This document shows positions 8,441 to 16,957 of a DNA stretch of 26,309 nt, piece by piece. Position 1 is the first letter of the stretch. Each line of letters opens with the position of its first letter. Where the stretch lies: positions 1 to 26,309 of the forward strand of contig JALHDI010000031.1 of assembly GCA_022839045.1 (NCBI GenBank), read 5' to 3'. A model generated the notes under the pieces. That model made no database searches. It was given only the letters and a program-made list of their open reading frames with translations, and was not told where the DNA came from. The DNA comes from Sporomusaceae bacterium. GTDB lineage: Bacteria; Bacillota_C; Negativicutes; Sporomusales_B; UBA7701. The translations under genes were made by a program, and so were the position numbers.

Positions 8441-9170
8441 TTACTCGCCGGTCATCAGCATCCTCACCTGAACGAATAGGTACTCGCCCCAGGACTCGGG
8501 GATGGGCTGCTGCCAATCGGTACGGTTCTCCTCCTTATCTTCGAGTTTTTCGAGGCGCAGCCAGACCTCGGCGTACACCTTGCCGCTGTAAGGATCGCGG
8601 AAAAACCTGGCGTCGGCGGTATCGACCGACGCCGTCATCCTGATATTGTTGCCGATAACCTTGTAGCGATCGCGCACCGAGCGCTCCACCATCTTTTCCC
8701 GGTACGCGTCCTCGTACAGCTTGATCCGCTTGTAGATGTCGTCATTCACCGTCTTGGGCACGATGGCTTCCCAGGGGAGGAGGAGCCTCGCCGAGCTCCG
8801 GGATGCGGTCATCCTTGGTCATTGCCACGGCGCCGACAATCTTATAGCTGGCCTTGTCCAGGCGAAAATATTTGTGCACCAGCGAATAGTGGAGATTATC
8901 CCAGTCCGGGCTGTAATTGCCCATCGCCTTGACTTTCCTGATCATCTCCGCCCGGCCTTCCCCGCTGTAGACGTTCTTCGTCCAGACATCGTAGTACAGG
9001 CTGTTTCCCCGCGGGTCGATGTAGTATTGCAGGCTGTCGGTATCCATGTAAACGCGGTGCTGGCTGATGAACCCCACCACCTGATACTCCGCCGCCGCCG
9101 GGGAGGCCCGGCAAGCAGCGGCGGCGCAGACGGCGGCCGCAGACGCCAGCCTCGTCATCGCGCTCTTCAT
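8441..9170 (-). pseudogene. Secreted protein gene split by a frameshift (surface-adhesin-E-like domain)
   Basis: Two overlapping minus-strand reading frames look like one gene. The first (9170 down to 8742) encodes a signal peptide (ends about AAA27) and a domain with YMDTDSLQYY, YYDVWTKNVYS and KYFRLDKASYKIVG. The second frame (usable to 8441) continues with PWEAIVPKTVNDDIYKRIK and a further 80 residues ending VRMLMTGE. The switch fits the tract GGCTCCTCCTCCCC near 8774-8787. Removing one base there would join ELGE to LLLPWEAIVPK. The neighbouring protease carries a similar domain that runs through the equivalent point (PPPGTLIEKAIKLA), which supports a single original protein of about 240 residues. 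It starts 21 bp after the protease stop. The domain assignment is from pattern memory. Alternatives are a real null allele, a sequencing error, or programmed slippage. Confidence 0.7.
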
Positions 9171-9191
9171 GATCTCTGCCCCGGTCGCCGC

Positions 9192-10364
9192 TCACTCGCT
9201 GACAATGCTGACCGCCTCGGGATGCTCCTTGATCGTCCACAACGCCAGCTTGATCGCCTTCTCGATCAGCGTCCCCGGTGGCGGCGTCTCCTCGCGGAGC
9301 GGCAGCCCCTTGAACTCGACCGCCTCGATGGTCTTGCCCCGGTCGTCGCAATGGATCAGCCGCAGGAGGGAAAACTTGCCGGTGTCCAGATTGAACCTGA
9401 TATGAGTAAGCGTCGCGCTGAAGTTGAAAAATTTCTCGCCTCTGCCCTGCTTGGCCTGCGTCTCGATCATCTTCGCCTTGCCGTCCTGCTTGTAGGCGCT
9501 CTTCACCCAGAATTCGACCCGATACTTGTCGGCGTCCCGGTTGTGGACGAGCATGAGCGTGCTCAGATCGATATAAGTATCGTACTCGGGGTACGAGGCG
9601 ACGAACATGTATCTCTTCGGGTCCTCGGACGGACGCTTGGGGGCCTGGGCCGTCGACTTCCGCGGCTGGCCGTCGCCCGGCGGGTTCAGCACCAGCGGCC
9701 CGCCGCTCGGCGTGATCAGTTCGTCGATAACTTTCGCCCGCACGGCGAAATTCAGGTTTTGTCCCGTATCAACCCCGGTCACGGAAATACCGACAACCTC
9801 GCCGCGCTCGTTGACAACCGGCCCGCCGCTCGAGCCGCCGGAGATCGGCGCCGTCATTTGAAAAACCTCGCCGAATTGCGAAAGCTTCCGGAACGCGGAG
9901 ACGATGCCGTCCGACACCGTAAAACTCAGCCCATTCGGGTTGCCGAACACATAAACCCGCTGTCCCTTTACCACCCCCTCCCGGCTGATCCGCAAAAAGG
10001 GCACCGGCTCGGTCACGTTGCCGACCGTCGCCCTGACGAGATCGGCCTCGGGATGGATGGCGGTAATCTTCGTCACCGGATACTTTTTGCCGTTCGGCGA
10101 GATCGCCACCGCCGAGAAAGCGTCTTTCAGAACATGGCGGTTGGTCAGGAACTCGCCCTCCGGGCTCACGAAAAAACCGCTGCCTAGACCGTACTGGTCC
10201 CCGTCCCGGTCGAACATGACGATGAACAGGACAGCGGGCTCCACGTCCCTGACGAGTCGGGCGAGGTCGGCCTCGGCCGCCGCCGGCGTCGTACTCGCCA
10301 TCAGCAGGCTGGCCGCCAGCAGGAAGGTCAAAATTATTTTCTTCCCCGTTGTCGCCGAACCCAT
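9192..10364 (-). CDS. Secreted trypsin-like serine protease with a C-terminal adhesin-E-like domain
   Basis: 390 residues. A signal peptide or anchor covers residues 1-31 (ends TTPAAAEA). An S1/HtrA-type protease domain follows, with the triad His77 (TNRHVL), Asp108 (EADLVRA) and Ser179 (GGSSGGPVV). There is no PDZ domain. A linker rich in Pro/Lys (about 220-250) leads to a C-terminal domain (YIDLSTLMLV, YRVEFWVKSAYK, FNLDTGKFSLLRL) that resembles the product of the next gene downstream. ATG at 10364 has AGGGGGTGAGG upstream. An ATG eight codons earlier lacks one. The protease and the following split gene form a probable operon. The substrate is unknown. Extracytoplasmic quality control or processing of the partner protein are both plausible. 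Confidence 0.85.
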   Translation of the reverse strand: MGSATTGKKIILTFLLAASLLMASTTPAAAEADLARLVRDVEPAVLFIVMFDRDGDQYGLGSGFFVSPEGEFLTNRHVLKDAFSAVAISPNGKKYPVTKITAIHPEADLVRATVGNVTEPVPFLRISREGVVKGQRVYVFGNPNGLSFTVSDGIVSAFRKLSQFGEVFQMTAPISGGSSGGPVVNERGEVVGISVTGVDTGQNLNFAVRAKVIDELITPSGGPLVLNPPGDGQPRKSTAQAPKRPSEDPKRYMFVASYPEYDTYIDLSTLMLVHNRDADKYRVEFWVKSAYKQDGKAKMIETQAKQGRGEKFFNFSATLTHIRFNLDTGKFSLLRLIHCDDRGKTIEAVEFKGLPLREETPPPGTLIEKAIKLALWTIKEHPEAVSIVSE

Positions 10365-10431
10365 CGCCTCACCCCCTACAAAAAGCAATCGACATATATT
10401 CTCATAATTTGCCGTTTTATGGCAAAATCCT

Positions 10432-12792
10432 CTATTGCCGTCCGCCCCTGAACGTCTCCACCGTCAGCGCCTCGCCGTCACTGCGGAAAACCACCGCGCC
10501 GTCGCGATCGGTGCGGTAAACCCGCACTCCCCGCGCCGCCAGGCGCTCCAGCGCCTCGGGGTGGGGATGGCCGAAGCGGTTGGCCCGGCCGGCGGAGATA
10601 ACGGCGTAATCGGGCCGGAAGGCTGCCAGCAGCTCCGGTGTCGTCGCCGTCTTCGACCCGTGGTGGCTGACCTTCAGCACGCCGCCGCCACCTGGTACGC
10701 GGCCGGCCAGCATCCGTTCCTCCCGGCCGCCCAAATCGCCGGTGACGAGGAAGCGGTGCCGGCCGTACTCCACCAGCACCACAGTCGACTCCTCGCCCCG
10801 CCCGGCCCGGCCCTCGCCCGGCGCCTGAACGACGTGGAAAGCGACGCCGTCGAGGAGGATGCTCTGCCCGGCGTAGGCCGGCACCACCCCCCGGCCGCCG
10901 GCGGCCCGCAGCATCGCCTGCAGCGGCGCCGCCGGCTCGCCCTGCGGCAGCAGCACGGTGCGCGCCGGCACGGCGGCGAGGACGGCGGCCGCGCCGCCGG
11001 CATGGTCCTGATGGCCGTGGGTCAGCACGAGGTAATCGAGCGCCGTCACGCCGTAGTGGCGCAGATACGGCGCAACCACCCGCTCGCCCACGTCGAAACC
11101 GCTGAATTCCCGGCCGCCGCCGGCGTCCACCAGCACCGCGCGGCGATGGGGCGTCACGATCAGCGTGGCGTCGCCCTGGCCGACGTCGATGAAATGGACG
11201 GCCACCGGCTGCGGATAATGCGCGTAGCCGAAATACGCCGCGACGAGGACGGCGAGCACGGCGGCGCTGCGCCGCGGCCAGCGCCGGAAAACGGCTGCCG
11301 GCCCCGGCAGGCGCGGCAGCAGAGCGTATGCCCACGCCAGAACGAAATAATAAGCCACCCCCGCCGCCAGCCCCATCGCCGGGAAATGGAGAGTCGCCCC
11401 CGGCACCGCCGCCAGCCAGGCCGCCAGCTTGACCGCCACGCCGACGAACTGGGCGCAGAACACCAACAGCAGCTTGCCGAGCAGCGACAAAAGGGGCGCC
11501 GCCAGTACGGCCAGCAAACCGGCGACGACCACCGCCTCGATGACCGGCAGGATGACGAGATTGGCGACGAACGAGGCGGGCGGAAGGCTGCTGAAATACC
11601 ACAGCAGAAACGGCAGCACGCCCAGCTGGGCGGCGGCCGTCGCCGCCAGCGGCCCGGCCAGCCACGGCGGCAGGAAAGCCAGGGCGGCCGCGGTCGGCGG
11701 ATACAAAAGCACCAGCCCCAGGGTCGCGCCGAAAGACAACTGAAAACTGATATCGAACAGCAGGGCCGGCTGCCAGGCCAGCATGCCGAGGGCGGCCAGC
11801 GCCAGCGCCTGCAGGGTGTCCCTGTCCCGTCCCAGCACCACCGCCGCCAGCGCCGCCAGTCCCATGACCGCCGACCGCACCACCGGCGGCGTCAGCCCGG
11901 CCAGCAGCGCATAAACGGCCACCGCCGCCGCCACGAGGCCGGCGGTCTTCGCCCGCCGCAGCCCGAGCCGCGCCCCCAGCCACAGCACGGCGCCCGCCAC
12001 CAGCGCGATATGCGCGCCGGAAACAGACAGAATATGCACCAGGCCGGTCGCGGCGAAGTCCCGCACCACCTCGCGTTTGATACCGGCGTAGCCGCCGAAC
12101 AGCACGCCGGTTATCACCGCCGCGTCGTCCGCGGCGACCGTCGCGCGGATAAAGTCCGTCATCCGCTGCCGCCAGGCGGCGACGGCGGCCATCGGGGAAT
12201 TGTCCCCGCCCGGCGCGGCGCGGAAATCCTCCGCCCGGGCCGCCAGGCGGGCGCTCACGCCGCCCAGCCGGTAAGCAGCCGCCATATCCGCCTGCCCGGG
12301 GTTGTTATAGCCGTGCAGAGCCTCCACCCGGCCGCGGACGGTCACCCTGTCGCCGTAAGCGGCCACGGCCGCCTGGCGCGGCTGGCGGAGATTCAGGACA
12401 ACCCCGCCCGCGGCCGGCTCCAGGCTGGGCTGCCCGGCGTCCACCGCCGCGGCGGCCACGATATACCTCACCCTAACCGTATCGTGGTCCACGTCCGCCC
12501 ACCGGGGCGGCTCGGCCACCGTCCCGTGCAGCGTCACCGCCCGTCCGGCGAAGCGGCTCACGTCATACGGCGACACGACCTCCGCCCCGCCGTAGCGGAT
12601 CATGCCGGCAACGAAAAACAGCGCCGCGGCGGTGACCGCTACGGCCCCCGCACCCCGCCGCACCTGAACCAGGCCGACAAGCAGCAGTCCGGCCGCCAGC
12701 GCGCCCAGCACCCCGGCCGCGATGCCCACCGCGGCCGCCAACCACACGCTGCCGGCGAAAGCCGCCGCCAGCCAAGGGAGAATAGCAGGCAT
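10432..12792 (-). CDS. comEC: ComEC/Rec2 DNA uptake channel
   Basis: 786 residues. ComEC forms the membrane channel that brings single-stranded DNA into the cytoplasm during natural transformation. Its three parts are visible: an N-terminal membrane/OB-like region (to about 190), a multi-helix competence domain (about 220-510, with SVSGAHIALVAG and LTPPVVRSAVMG), and a C-terminal metallo-beta-lactamase-like domain (VHFIDVGQGDATLI, LTHGHQDHAGG, VSHHGSK). The fused form is typical of Firmicutes. ATG at 12792 is the first possible start after an in-frame TGA nine bases upstream and has only a weak ribosome binding site. A terminator-like hairpin separates it from comEA, so expression may be low or controlled separately. 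Confidence 0.95.
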   Translation of the reverse strand: MPAILPWLAAAFAGSVWLAAAVGIAAGVLGALAAGLLLVGLVQVRRGAGAVAVTAAALFFVAGMIRYGGAEVVSPYDVSRFAGRAVTLHGTVAEPPRWADVDHDTVRVRYIVAAAAVDAGQPSLEPAAGGVVLNLRQPRQAAVAAYGDRVTVRGRVEALHGYNNPGQADMAAAYRLGGVSARLAARAEDFRAAPGGDNSPMAAVAAWRQRMTDFIRATVAADDAAVITGVLFGGYAGIKREVVRDFAATGLVHILSVSGAHIALVAGAVLWLGARLGLRRAKTAGLVAAAVAVYALLAGLTPPVVRSAVMGLAALAAVVLGRDRDTLQALALAALGMLAWQPALLFDISFQLSFGATLGLVLLYPPTAAALAFLPPWLAGPLAATAAAQLGVLPFLLWYFSSLPPASFVANLVILPVIEAVVVAGLLAVLAAPLLSLLGKLLLVFCAQFVGVAVKLAAWLAAVPGATLHFPAMGLAAGVAYYFVLAWAYALLPRLPGPAAVFRRWPRRSAAVLAVLVAAYFGYAHYPQPVAVHFIDVGQGDATLIVTPHRRAVLVDAGGGREFSGFDVGERVVAPYLRHYGVTALDYLVLTHGHQDHAGGAAAVLAAVPARTVLLPQGEPAAPLQAMLRAAGGRGVVPAYAGQSILLDGVAFHVVQAPGEGRAGRGEESTVVLVEYGRHRFLVTGDLGGREERMLAGRVPGGGGVLKVSHHGSKTATTPELLAAFRPDYAVISAGRANRFGHPHPEALERLAARGVRVYRTDRDGAVVFRSDGEALTVETFRGGRQ

Positions 12793-12873
12793 AAACCATC
12801 AGCCACCCGACATTCGATCCTCGAGCTCTTCCTTCCCCATCCCCCTTAAATAGGCAAATTCCTCCAAAATGGC

Positions 12874-12896
12874 AAAAGAGCCGAAAATCGGCTCTT
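12874..12896 (-). terminator. Terminator-like hairpin between comEA and comEC
   Basis: A 9-bp stem, AAGAGCCGA / TCGGCTCTT, with a 3-nt loop, then TTTTGCC on the minus strand. It lies about 40 bp after the comEA stop and would limit read-through into comEC. Confidence 0.65.
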
Positions 12897-12936
12897 CACC
12901 TTCATCATAACGCGATAACGCGCACAGCTTTTCTGC

Positions 12937-13500
12937 CTACAGGCTGATCTTGTCCTTGATCTGGTTGAACTTGCTCTCGCCGATCCCGTTCACCTTCTTG
13001 AGCTCGGTTACATCCCGGAAAGGTCCGTGGGCCTTGCGGTACGCCACGATGCGCTCGGCCAGGACGGCGCCGATACCCGGCAGCTTCTCCAGCGCGGCCT
13101 TGTCGGCGGCGTTGATGCTCACCCGGCCGGCATTGGCGGCCGCCGTCCCGGACGAAACCGGCACGCCGCTGATCGGCACATGGATCTGCATGCCGTCCTT
13201 GACCGCCTGCGCCAGGTTCACCTTGTTGGCGTCCGCGCCGTGCGCCAGGCCGCCGGCGGCGTTGATCACGTCGATCACCCGGCTCTCCTGCCCCACCTTA
13301 TAAACGCCCGGCTTGCTCACCGCGCCGGTCACGTACACCACCGGCCGGTTGTCGCGGGCCGCGGGGGACTGGCTAACCGGCACCACGCTCGCCGTCTTCT
13401 CCGGCACGACGAACTTTCGCCACTGGTCATAGAAACTGCCGGCCACGATGACCGCCGCCAGAGCCAGGATAATCAGCCAGTGCCGTCTCAGAGCGCCCAA
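12937..13500 (-). CDS. comEA: ComEA DNA-binding competence protein
   Basis: 187 residues from the TTG start chosen here. ComEA is the membrane-anchored DNA receptor that hands DNA to ComEC. It has one N-terminal membrane segment (about residues 8-24), an SLBB domain (VVYVTGAVSKPGVYKV, about 54-110), and two helix-hairpin-helix motifs at the end (LEKLPGIGAVLAERIVAYR and LKKVNGIGESKFNQIKD). An ATG at 13551 would add 17 residues. However, GGGGGAGGG sits at ideal distance before the TTG at 13500, the ATG has only a poorly placed AGGA, and the extra stretch uses AT-rich codons unlike the rest. The gene follows the leuS terminator and precedes comEC, but a hairpin lies between the two. Confidence 0.93.
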   Translation of the reverse strand: MGALRRHWLIILALAAVIVAGSFYDQWRKFVVPEKTASVVPVSQSPAARDNRPVVYVTGAVSKPGVYKVGQESRVIDVINAAGGLAHGADANKVNLAQAVKDGMQIHVPISGVPVSSGTAAANAGRVSINAADKAALEKLPGIGAVLAERIVAYRKAHGPFRDVTELKKVNGIGESKFNQIKDKISL

Positions 13501-13569
13501 ATCCGTCCCTCCCCCGTTTTTCTCGCTATATAATTCGCCACGCTCTCCCATCTTCCTACAAGCGCTGCC

Positions 13570-13601
13570 AAAAAAACAGAGCCGGCCCCTGGGGCCGGCT
13601 C
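13570..13601 (-). terminator. Intrinsic terminator of leuS
   Basis: An 11-base arm GAGCCGGCCCC and its complement are separated by one base on paper (the inner bases form the loop). On the minus strand it is followed by TG and a T-run (A-run 13570-13576 on plus). It starts six bases after the leuS stop. Confidence 0.9.
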
Positions 13602-13606
13602 CTTTT

Positions 13607-16093
13607 CTAATCCTTCACAACAATATTAACCAGCTTCTGCGGCACGCAGATTACCTTCACCACCTGCTTGCCGGCGGTCAGCGCCTTGACCCGCTCCTGC
13701 TCGAAAGCCTTGGCCTCCAGTTCCTTGGCGTTAAGCCCCACCGGCACCACGATCTTATCGCGGACCTTGCCGTTGATCTGCAGGACGACCTCGCACTCCT
13801 CGACCTGGATCGCCTCGGCGTCGAACGTCGGCCAGACCTGCTGGTGGACGCTGCCGTCGGCGATCGTCTCGCTCCACAGCTCCTCGGTGATATGGGGCGC
13901 GAACGGGGCCAGCAGCTTCAAGAGCTCCGACACCGTCTCGCGGATCAGGCCGGGGTTGGGCTGGGCGACCTGCTCGCGGAACAGATACATCGCGTTGACG
14001 AGCTCCATGATCGCGCTGATGGCGGTATTGAAGTTGAACCGGCCGCCCACGTCGTCGGTTACCTTCTTGATCGTCGCGTGCAGCGCCCGCCGCAGCTCGC
14101 GCTCCGGCTTGGCGAGGGTGCCGGGGTCGTAGCCCCGCTCGGCCGCCTTGACCGTCGGCGCGTAATGGCCGACGATCCGCCACAGCCTGGCGAGGAAGCG
14201 GGACGCCCCCTCCACCCCCTGGTCGCTCCACTCCAGGTCCCGCTCGGGCGGGGCGGCGAAGAGGATGAACAGGCGGGCGGTATCGGCGCCGTACTTGGCG
14301 ATGATCTCCTCGGGCGAAACCACGTTGCCCTTGGACTTCGACATCTTGGCGCCGTCCTTGATGACCATGCCCTGGGTCACCAGATTCTTGAACGGCTCGT
14401 TCACATTAAGCAGCCCGGCATCCTTCAGCACCTTGGTGAAAAACCGCGAGTACAGAAGGTGCAGGATGGCGTGCTCGATGCCGCCGATGTAATGGTCGAC
14501 CGGTGCCCAGTAGTTCGCCTTGGCCGTGTCGAACGGCTCGTTGGCATTCTTGGCGTCGGTGTAACGATAATAGTACCACGACGAACAAATGAACGTATCC
14601 ATCGTGTCCGTCTCCCGCCGGGCCTTGCCGCCGCACTTCGGGCAAGTACAGTTGACAAACTCCGCCACCTCAGCCAGCGGCGAAACCGCGCCGCCGTCGA
14701 AGCGCACGTTCTCGGGCAGCAGCACCGGCAGCTCCTTCTTCGGCACCGGCACCGTGCCGCACTTGTCGCAATATATTATCGGGATAGGCGCGCCCCAGTA
14801 CCGCTGGCGGGAAATCAGCCAGTCGCGCAGGCGATACGTCACGCGGCGCTTGCCGACCTTATGCTTCTCCAGCCAGTCGGCCACCTTCTCCTTGCCGGCC
14901 TGGTCGTCGAGGCCGTCGAATTCCCCCGAATTGACCATCACCCCGGGGCCGTCGTAAGCGGCCGTCCACTTCGCGAAATCGGTCTCGTGGCCCCCCTGCG
15001 GCGCGATGACCTGGCGGATGGGCAGATTATACTTCTTGGCGAACTCCCAGTCGCGCTGATCGTGGGCCGGAACGCCCATGACCGCGCCCGTGCCGTACTC
15101 CAGCAACACATAATTGGCCACCCAGATCGGCACCTTCTCGCCGGTGATGGGATGGACGGCGTACGAGCCGGTGAAAATACCCTCTTTCTCTGTATCCGTC
15201 GACGTGCGGTTGATCTCGCTGAGATTGCGCACCCGCTCGACGAATGCGCTCACCGCCGCCTCCTCCGGTTTGCCGGCCGTCAGCTTGGCCACGAAGGGGT
15301 GCTCGGGAGCCAGCACCACATAAGTCACCCCGAAAATCGTATCGTGGCGGGTCGTATAAACGGCGATCTTCTCGCCGATATCCGGCGCGTCGAAGGTGAA
15401 CTCGGCGCCCACGCTGCGGCCGATCCAGTTCTCCTGCATCACCTTCACGCGTTCCGGCCAGCCCTTCAGCTCGCCCAGGTCGGCCAGCAGCCTGTCCGCG
15501 TACTGGGTGATCTTCAGGAACCACTGCTCGAGCTCCTTCTTCACCACCGGCGAATCGCACCGCCAACAGCGCCCGTCCTCCACCTGCTCGTTGGCGAGCA
15601 CCGTATTGCACTCGGTACACCAGTTAACGGCCGCCTTTTTCTTGTAAGCCAGCCCCATATCGTAGAACAGCAGGAACAGCCACTCGGTCCACTTATAATA
15701 ATCGGGATTGCAGGTCGTGACCTCGCGCTCCCAGTCGTAGGAAAGGCCCATCTCCTGCTGCTGGCGCCGCATGTTGGCGATATTGTCCGCCGTCCACTTC
15801 GCCGGGTGGATGCCGTTCTTGATCGCCGCGTTCTCGGCCGGCATGCCGAAAGCGTCCCAGCCCATCGGATGGAGGACGTTGTAGCCTTGCATCTTCTTGA
15901 ACCTGGCGAACACATCGCCGATGGAATAATTGCGGACATGGCCCATATGGAGTTTGCCGGACGGGTAGGGGAACATCTCCAACACATAATATTCCGGCTT
16001 CTGGCGGTTGATCTCCGTGCCGAACGCGTTCTGCTCGGCCCAGACCTTCTGCCATTTGGCTTCGATTTCGCTTGCGATGTACCTTTCGTTCAA
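13607..16093 (-). CDS. leuS: Leucyl-tRNA synthetase
   Basis: 828 residues, of the bacterial LeuRS type. It charges tRNA-Leu and edits mischarged products. Visible are [16 protein letters not shown] (HIGH motif, residues 49-52), a zinc-type CTEC...CWRC module near residues 160-185, the inserted CP1 editing domain, and KMSKS (583-587). The chosen start is TTG at 16093, giving (M)[14 protein letters not shown], which is where family members begin. It has GGAGG 7 nt upstream (16101-16105). The in-frame ATG at 16108 would sit on top of that site. Transcription comes from a strong promoter through a T-box leader, so expression should rise when leucyl-tRNA is uncharged. Confidence 0.97.
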   Translation of the reverse strand: MNERYIASEIEAKWQKVWAEQNAFGTEINRQKPEYYVLEMFPYPSGKLHMGHVRNYSIGDVFARFKKMQGYNVLHPMGWDAFGMPAENAAIKNGIHPAKWTADNIANMRRQQQEMGLSYDWEREVTTCNPDYYKWTEWLFLLFYDMGLAYKKKAAVNWCTECNTVLANEQVEDGRCWRCDSPVVKKELEQWFLKITQYADRLLADLGELKGWPERVKVMQENWIGRSVGAEFTFDAPDIGEKIAVYTTRHDTIFGVTYVVLAPEHPFVAKLTAGKPEEAAVSAFVERVRNLSEINRTSTDTEKEGIFTGSYAVHPITGEKVPIWVANYVLLEYGTGAVMGVPAHDQRDWEFAKKYNLPIRQVIAPQGGHETDFAKWTAAYDGPGVMVNSGEFDGLDDQAGKEKVADWLEKHKVGKRRVTYRLRDWLISRQRYWGAPIPIIYCDKCGTVPVPKKELPVLLPENVRFDGGAVSPLAEVAEFVNCTCPKCGGKARRETDTMDTFICSSWYYYRYTDAKNANEPFDTAKANYWAPVDHYIGGIEHAILHLLYSRFFTKVLKDAGLLNVNEPFKNLVTQGMVIKDGAKMSKSKGNVVSPEEIIAKYGADTARLFILFAAPPERDLEWSDQGVEGASRFLARLWRIVGHYAPTVKAAERGYDPGTLAKPERELRRALHATIKKVTDDVGGRFNFNTAISAIMELVNAMYLFREQVAQPNPGLIRETVSELLKLLAPFAPHITEELWSETIADGSVHQQVWPTFDAEAIQVEECEVVLQINGKVRDKIVVPVGLNAKELEAKAFEQERVKALTAGKQVVKVICVPQKLVNIVVKD

Positions 16094-16122
16094 TGCCAGT
16101 CCTCCCATATCGCCTAGTAACC

Positions 16123-16352
16123 AAAAAACCCCCGGCCAACAGCCAGGGACGAGCAACACCCGCGGTACCACCCTGATTGACGGCCGGACGCCGTCCTCTC
16201 GCGCCCCGTTAACGCCGGTCCGGCGTCGGCTGCTAATCGGGTTCACAGCCGCTCCTCGGCAGCGAGTTCGGCCTGCCGGGATTGGCTCGCATCATCCGCC
16301 AACTTTCTGAAGCCGCGGCTACGGCGTACTGGTCTGCTTCGCAGGATTTACA
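16123..16352 (-). promoter_or_regulatory. T-box riboswitch leader of leuS (leucine CTC specifier)
   Basis: On the minus strand the universal T-box sequence AGGGTGGTACCGCGG occurs at 16160-16174. Downstream a terminator stem CCCTGGC / GCCGGGG is followed by six T (16123-16148). Upstream lies a long Stem I region in which GAACTCG offers CTC (16264-16266) as the leucine specifier codon. Gene, codon and layout agree. The specifier is read by eye and not folded. Confidence 0.93.
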
Positions 16353-16358
16353 AATATC

Positions 16359-16388
16359 ATTATATAGTACCCCCGCGCCAAAAGTCAA
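16359..16388 (-). promoter_or_regulatory. Sigma-A promoter of leuS
   Basis: On the minus strand: TTGACT (16383-16388), an 18-bp spacer, then a perfect TATAAT (16359-16364), just upstream of the T-box Stem I. Confidence 0.8.
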
Positions 16389-16484
16389 CTTGGCTTCGCC
16401 CGCCATCCGGCCGCCGCCTTCGGCGGCGAGGCTGTTCTATTTCCCGCCGCCGCGACATAAGATTGCCTGTAAGGAGGTGCAGCG

Positions 16485-16877
16485 ATGTATAAACTTATCA
16501 TCGGCAACGTCAGAGTCACTGTCGAAGACGACGCCCTCGACCGGCTGGAGGCCGCCACTCTGGCCCGCGAGGCCGTAGCCGCCGCCGCCCGGCGCGGCAA
16601 ACTCGTCAGCCACATCGAAATCGGCGCCGGCGACGAGGGGCCCCGGGTTGAAGTCACCGAGAGGGCGGTATCCGCCACCGTCCGCAAAACAGTAAAGCAG
16701 AGCATGCTGGACGGCGTGTGCGCCGCCGCCCGGGAAAAGCTCTTCCCCACCCACACCTACGCCGCCAAGGAAACCTGGGTCGACGCCGACACCGGCCAGG
16801 AATGGTACGGCGAAGCCGTCGACGAAGCCCGTGAGGAAATCATGGCCAAACTGGAAGAATGGGCCAAAACGATGTGA
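16485..16877 (+). CDS. Small uncharacterised protein divergent from leuS
   Basis: 130 residues, family not recognised. There is no signal peptide or membrane segment. The sequence is acidic and helical, with an N-terminal beta-strand (YKLIIGNVRVTV), an Ala-rich helix (about 21-38), a short strand LVSHIEIG, and a C-terminal helix ending EEWAKTM. Between them is TYAAKETWVDADTGQEWYGEAVDEA. AAGGAGGT lies 6 nt before the ATG and a 12-bp stem terminator follows, so the gene is real. It is transcribed away from leuS. A weak TTCTAT-17-TAAGAT lies at 16435-16463 and could be its promoter. It is probably cytoplasmic. No function is proposed. Confidence 0.8.
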   Translation: MYKLIIGNVRVTVEDDALDRLEAATLAREAVAAAARRGKLVSHIEIGAGDEGPRVEVTERAVSATVRKTVKQSMLDGVCAAAREKLFPTHTYAAKETWVDADTGQEWYGEAVDEAREEIMAKLEEWAKTM

Positions 16878-16880
16878 AGA

Positions 16881-16908
16881 AGAGGGATACCGGTCACGGT
16901 ATCCCTCT
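16881..16908. terminator. Shared hairpin between two convergent genes
   Basis: A 12-bp perfect stem, AGAGGGATACCG / CGGTATCCCTCT, with a 4-nt loop. It lies 4 bp after the stop of the plus-strand gene and about 50 bp beyond the aldehyde dehydrogenase stop. The T-tract is short on both strands, but the position suggests a bidirectional terminator. Confidence 0.65.
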
Positions 16909-16957
16909 TAATTTGCCGGCAAAACCTTCAGTTGCGGCGTACCCGCGACATCGGCAT

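Noticed and set aside
12793..12842. A 13-codon leader peptide frame before comEC
   Set aside because: Its ATG overlaps the purine run that would be its ribosome binding site, and nothing else supports translation.
10435..12849. Very long plus-strand open frame opposite comEC
   Set aside because: Its translation is Arg/His/Gln-rich with no recognisable domain, and it mirrors a complete comEC. In GC-rich DNA the antisense frame often lacks stops.
13448..16117. Long plus-strand open frame opposite leuS
   Set aside because: leuS on the other strand has all catalytic motifs. The antisense frame has a composition typical of a shadow and no ribosome binding site.
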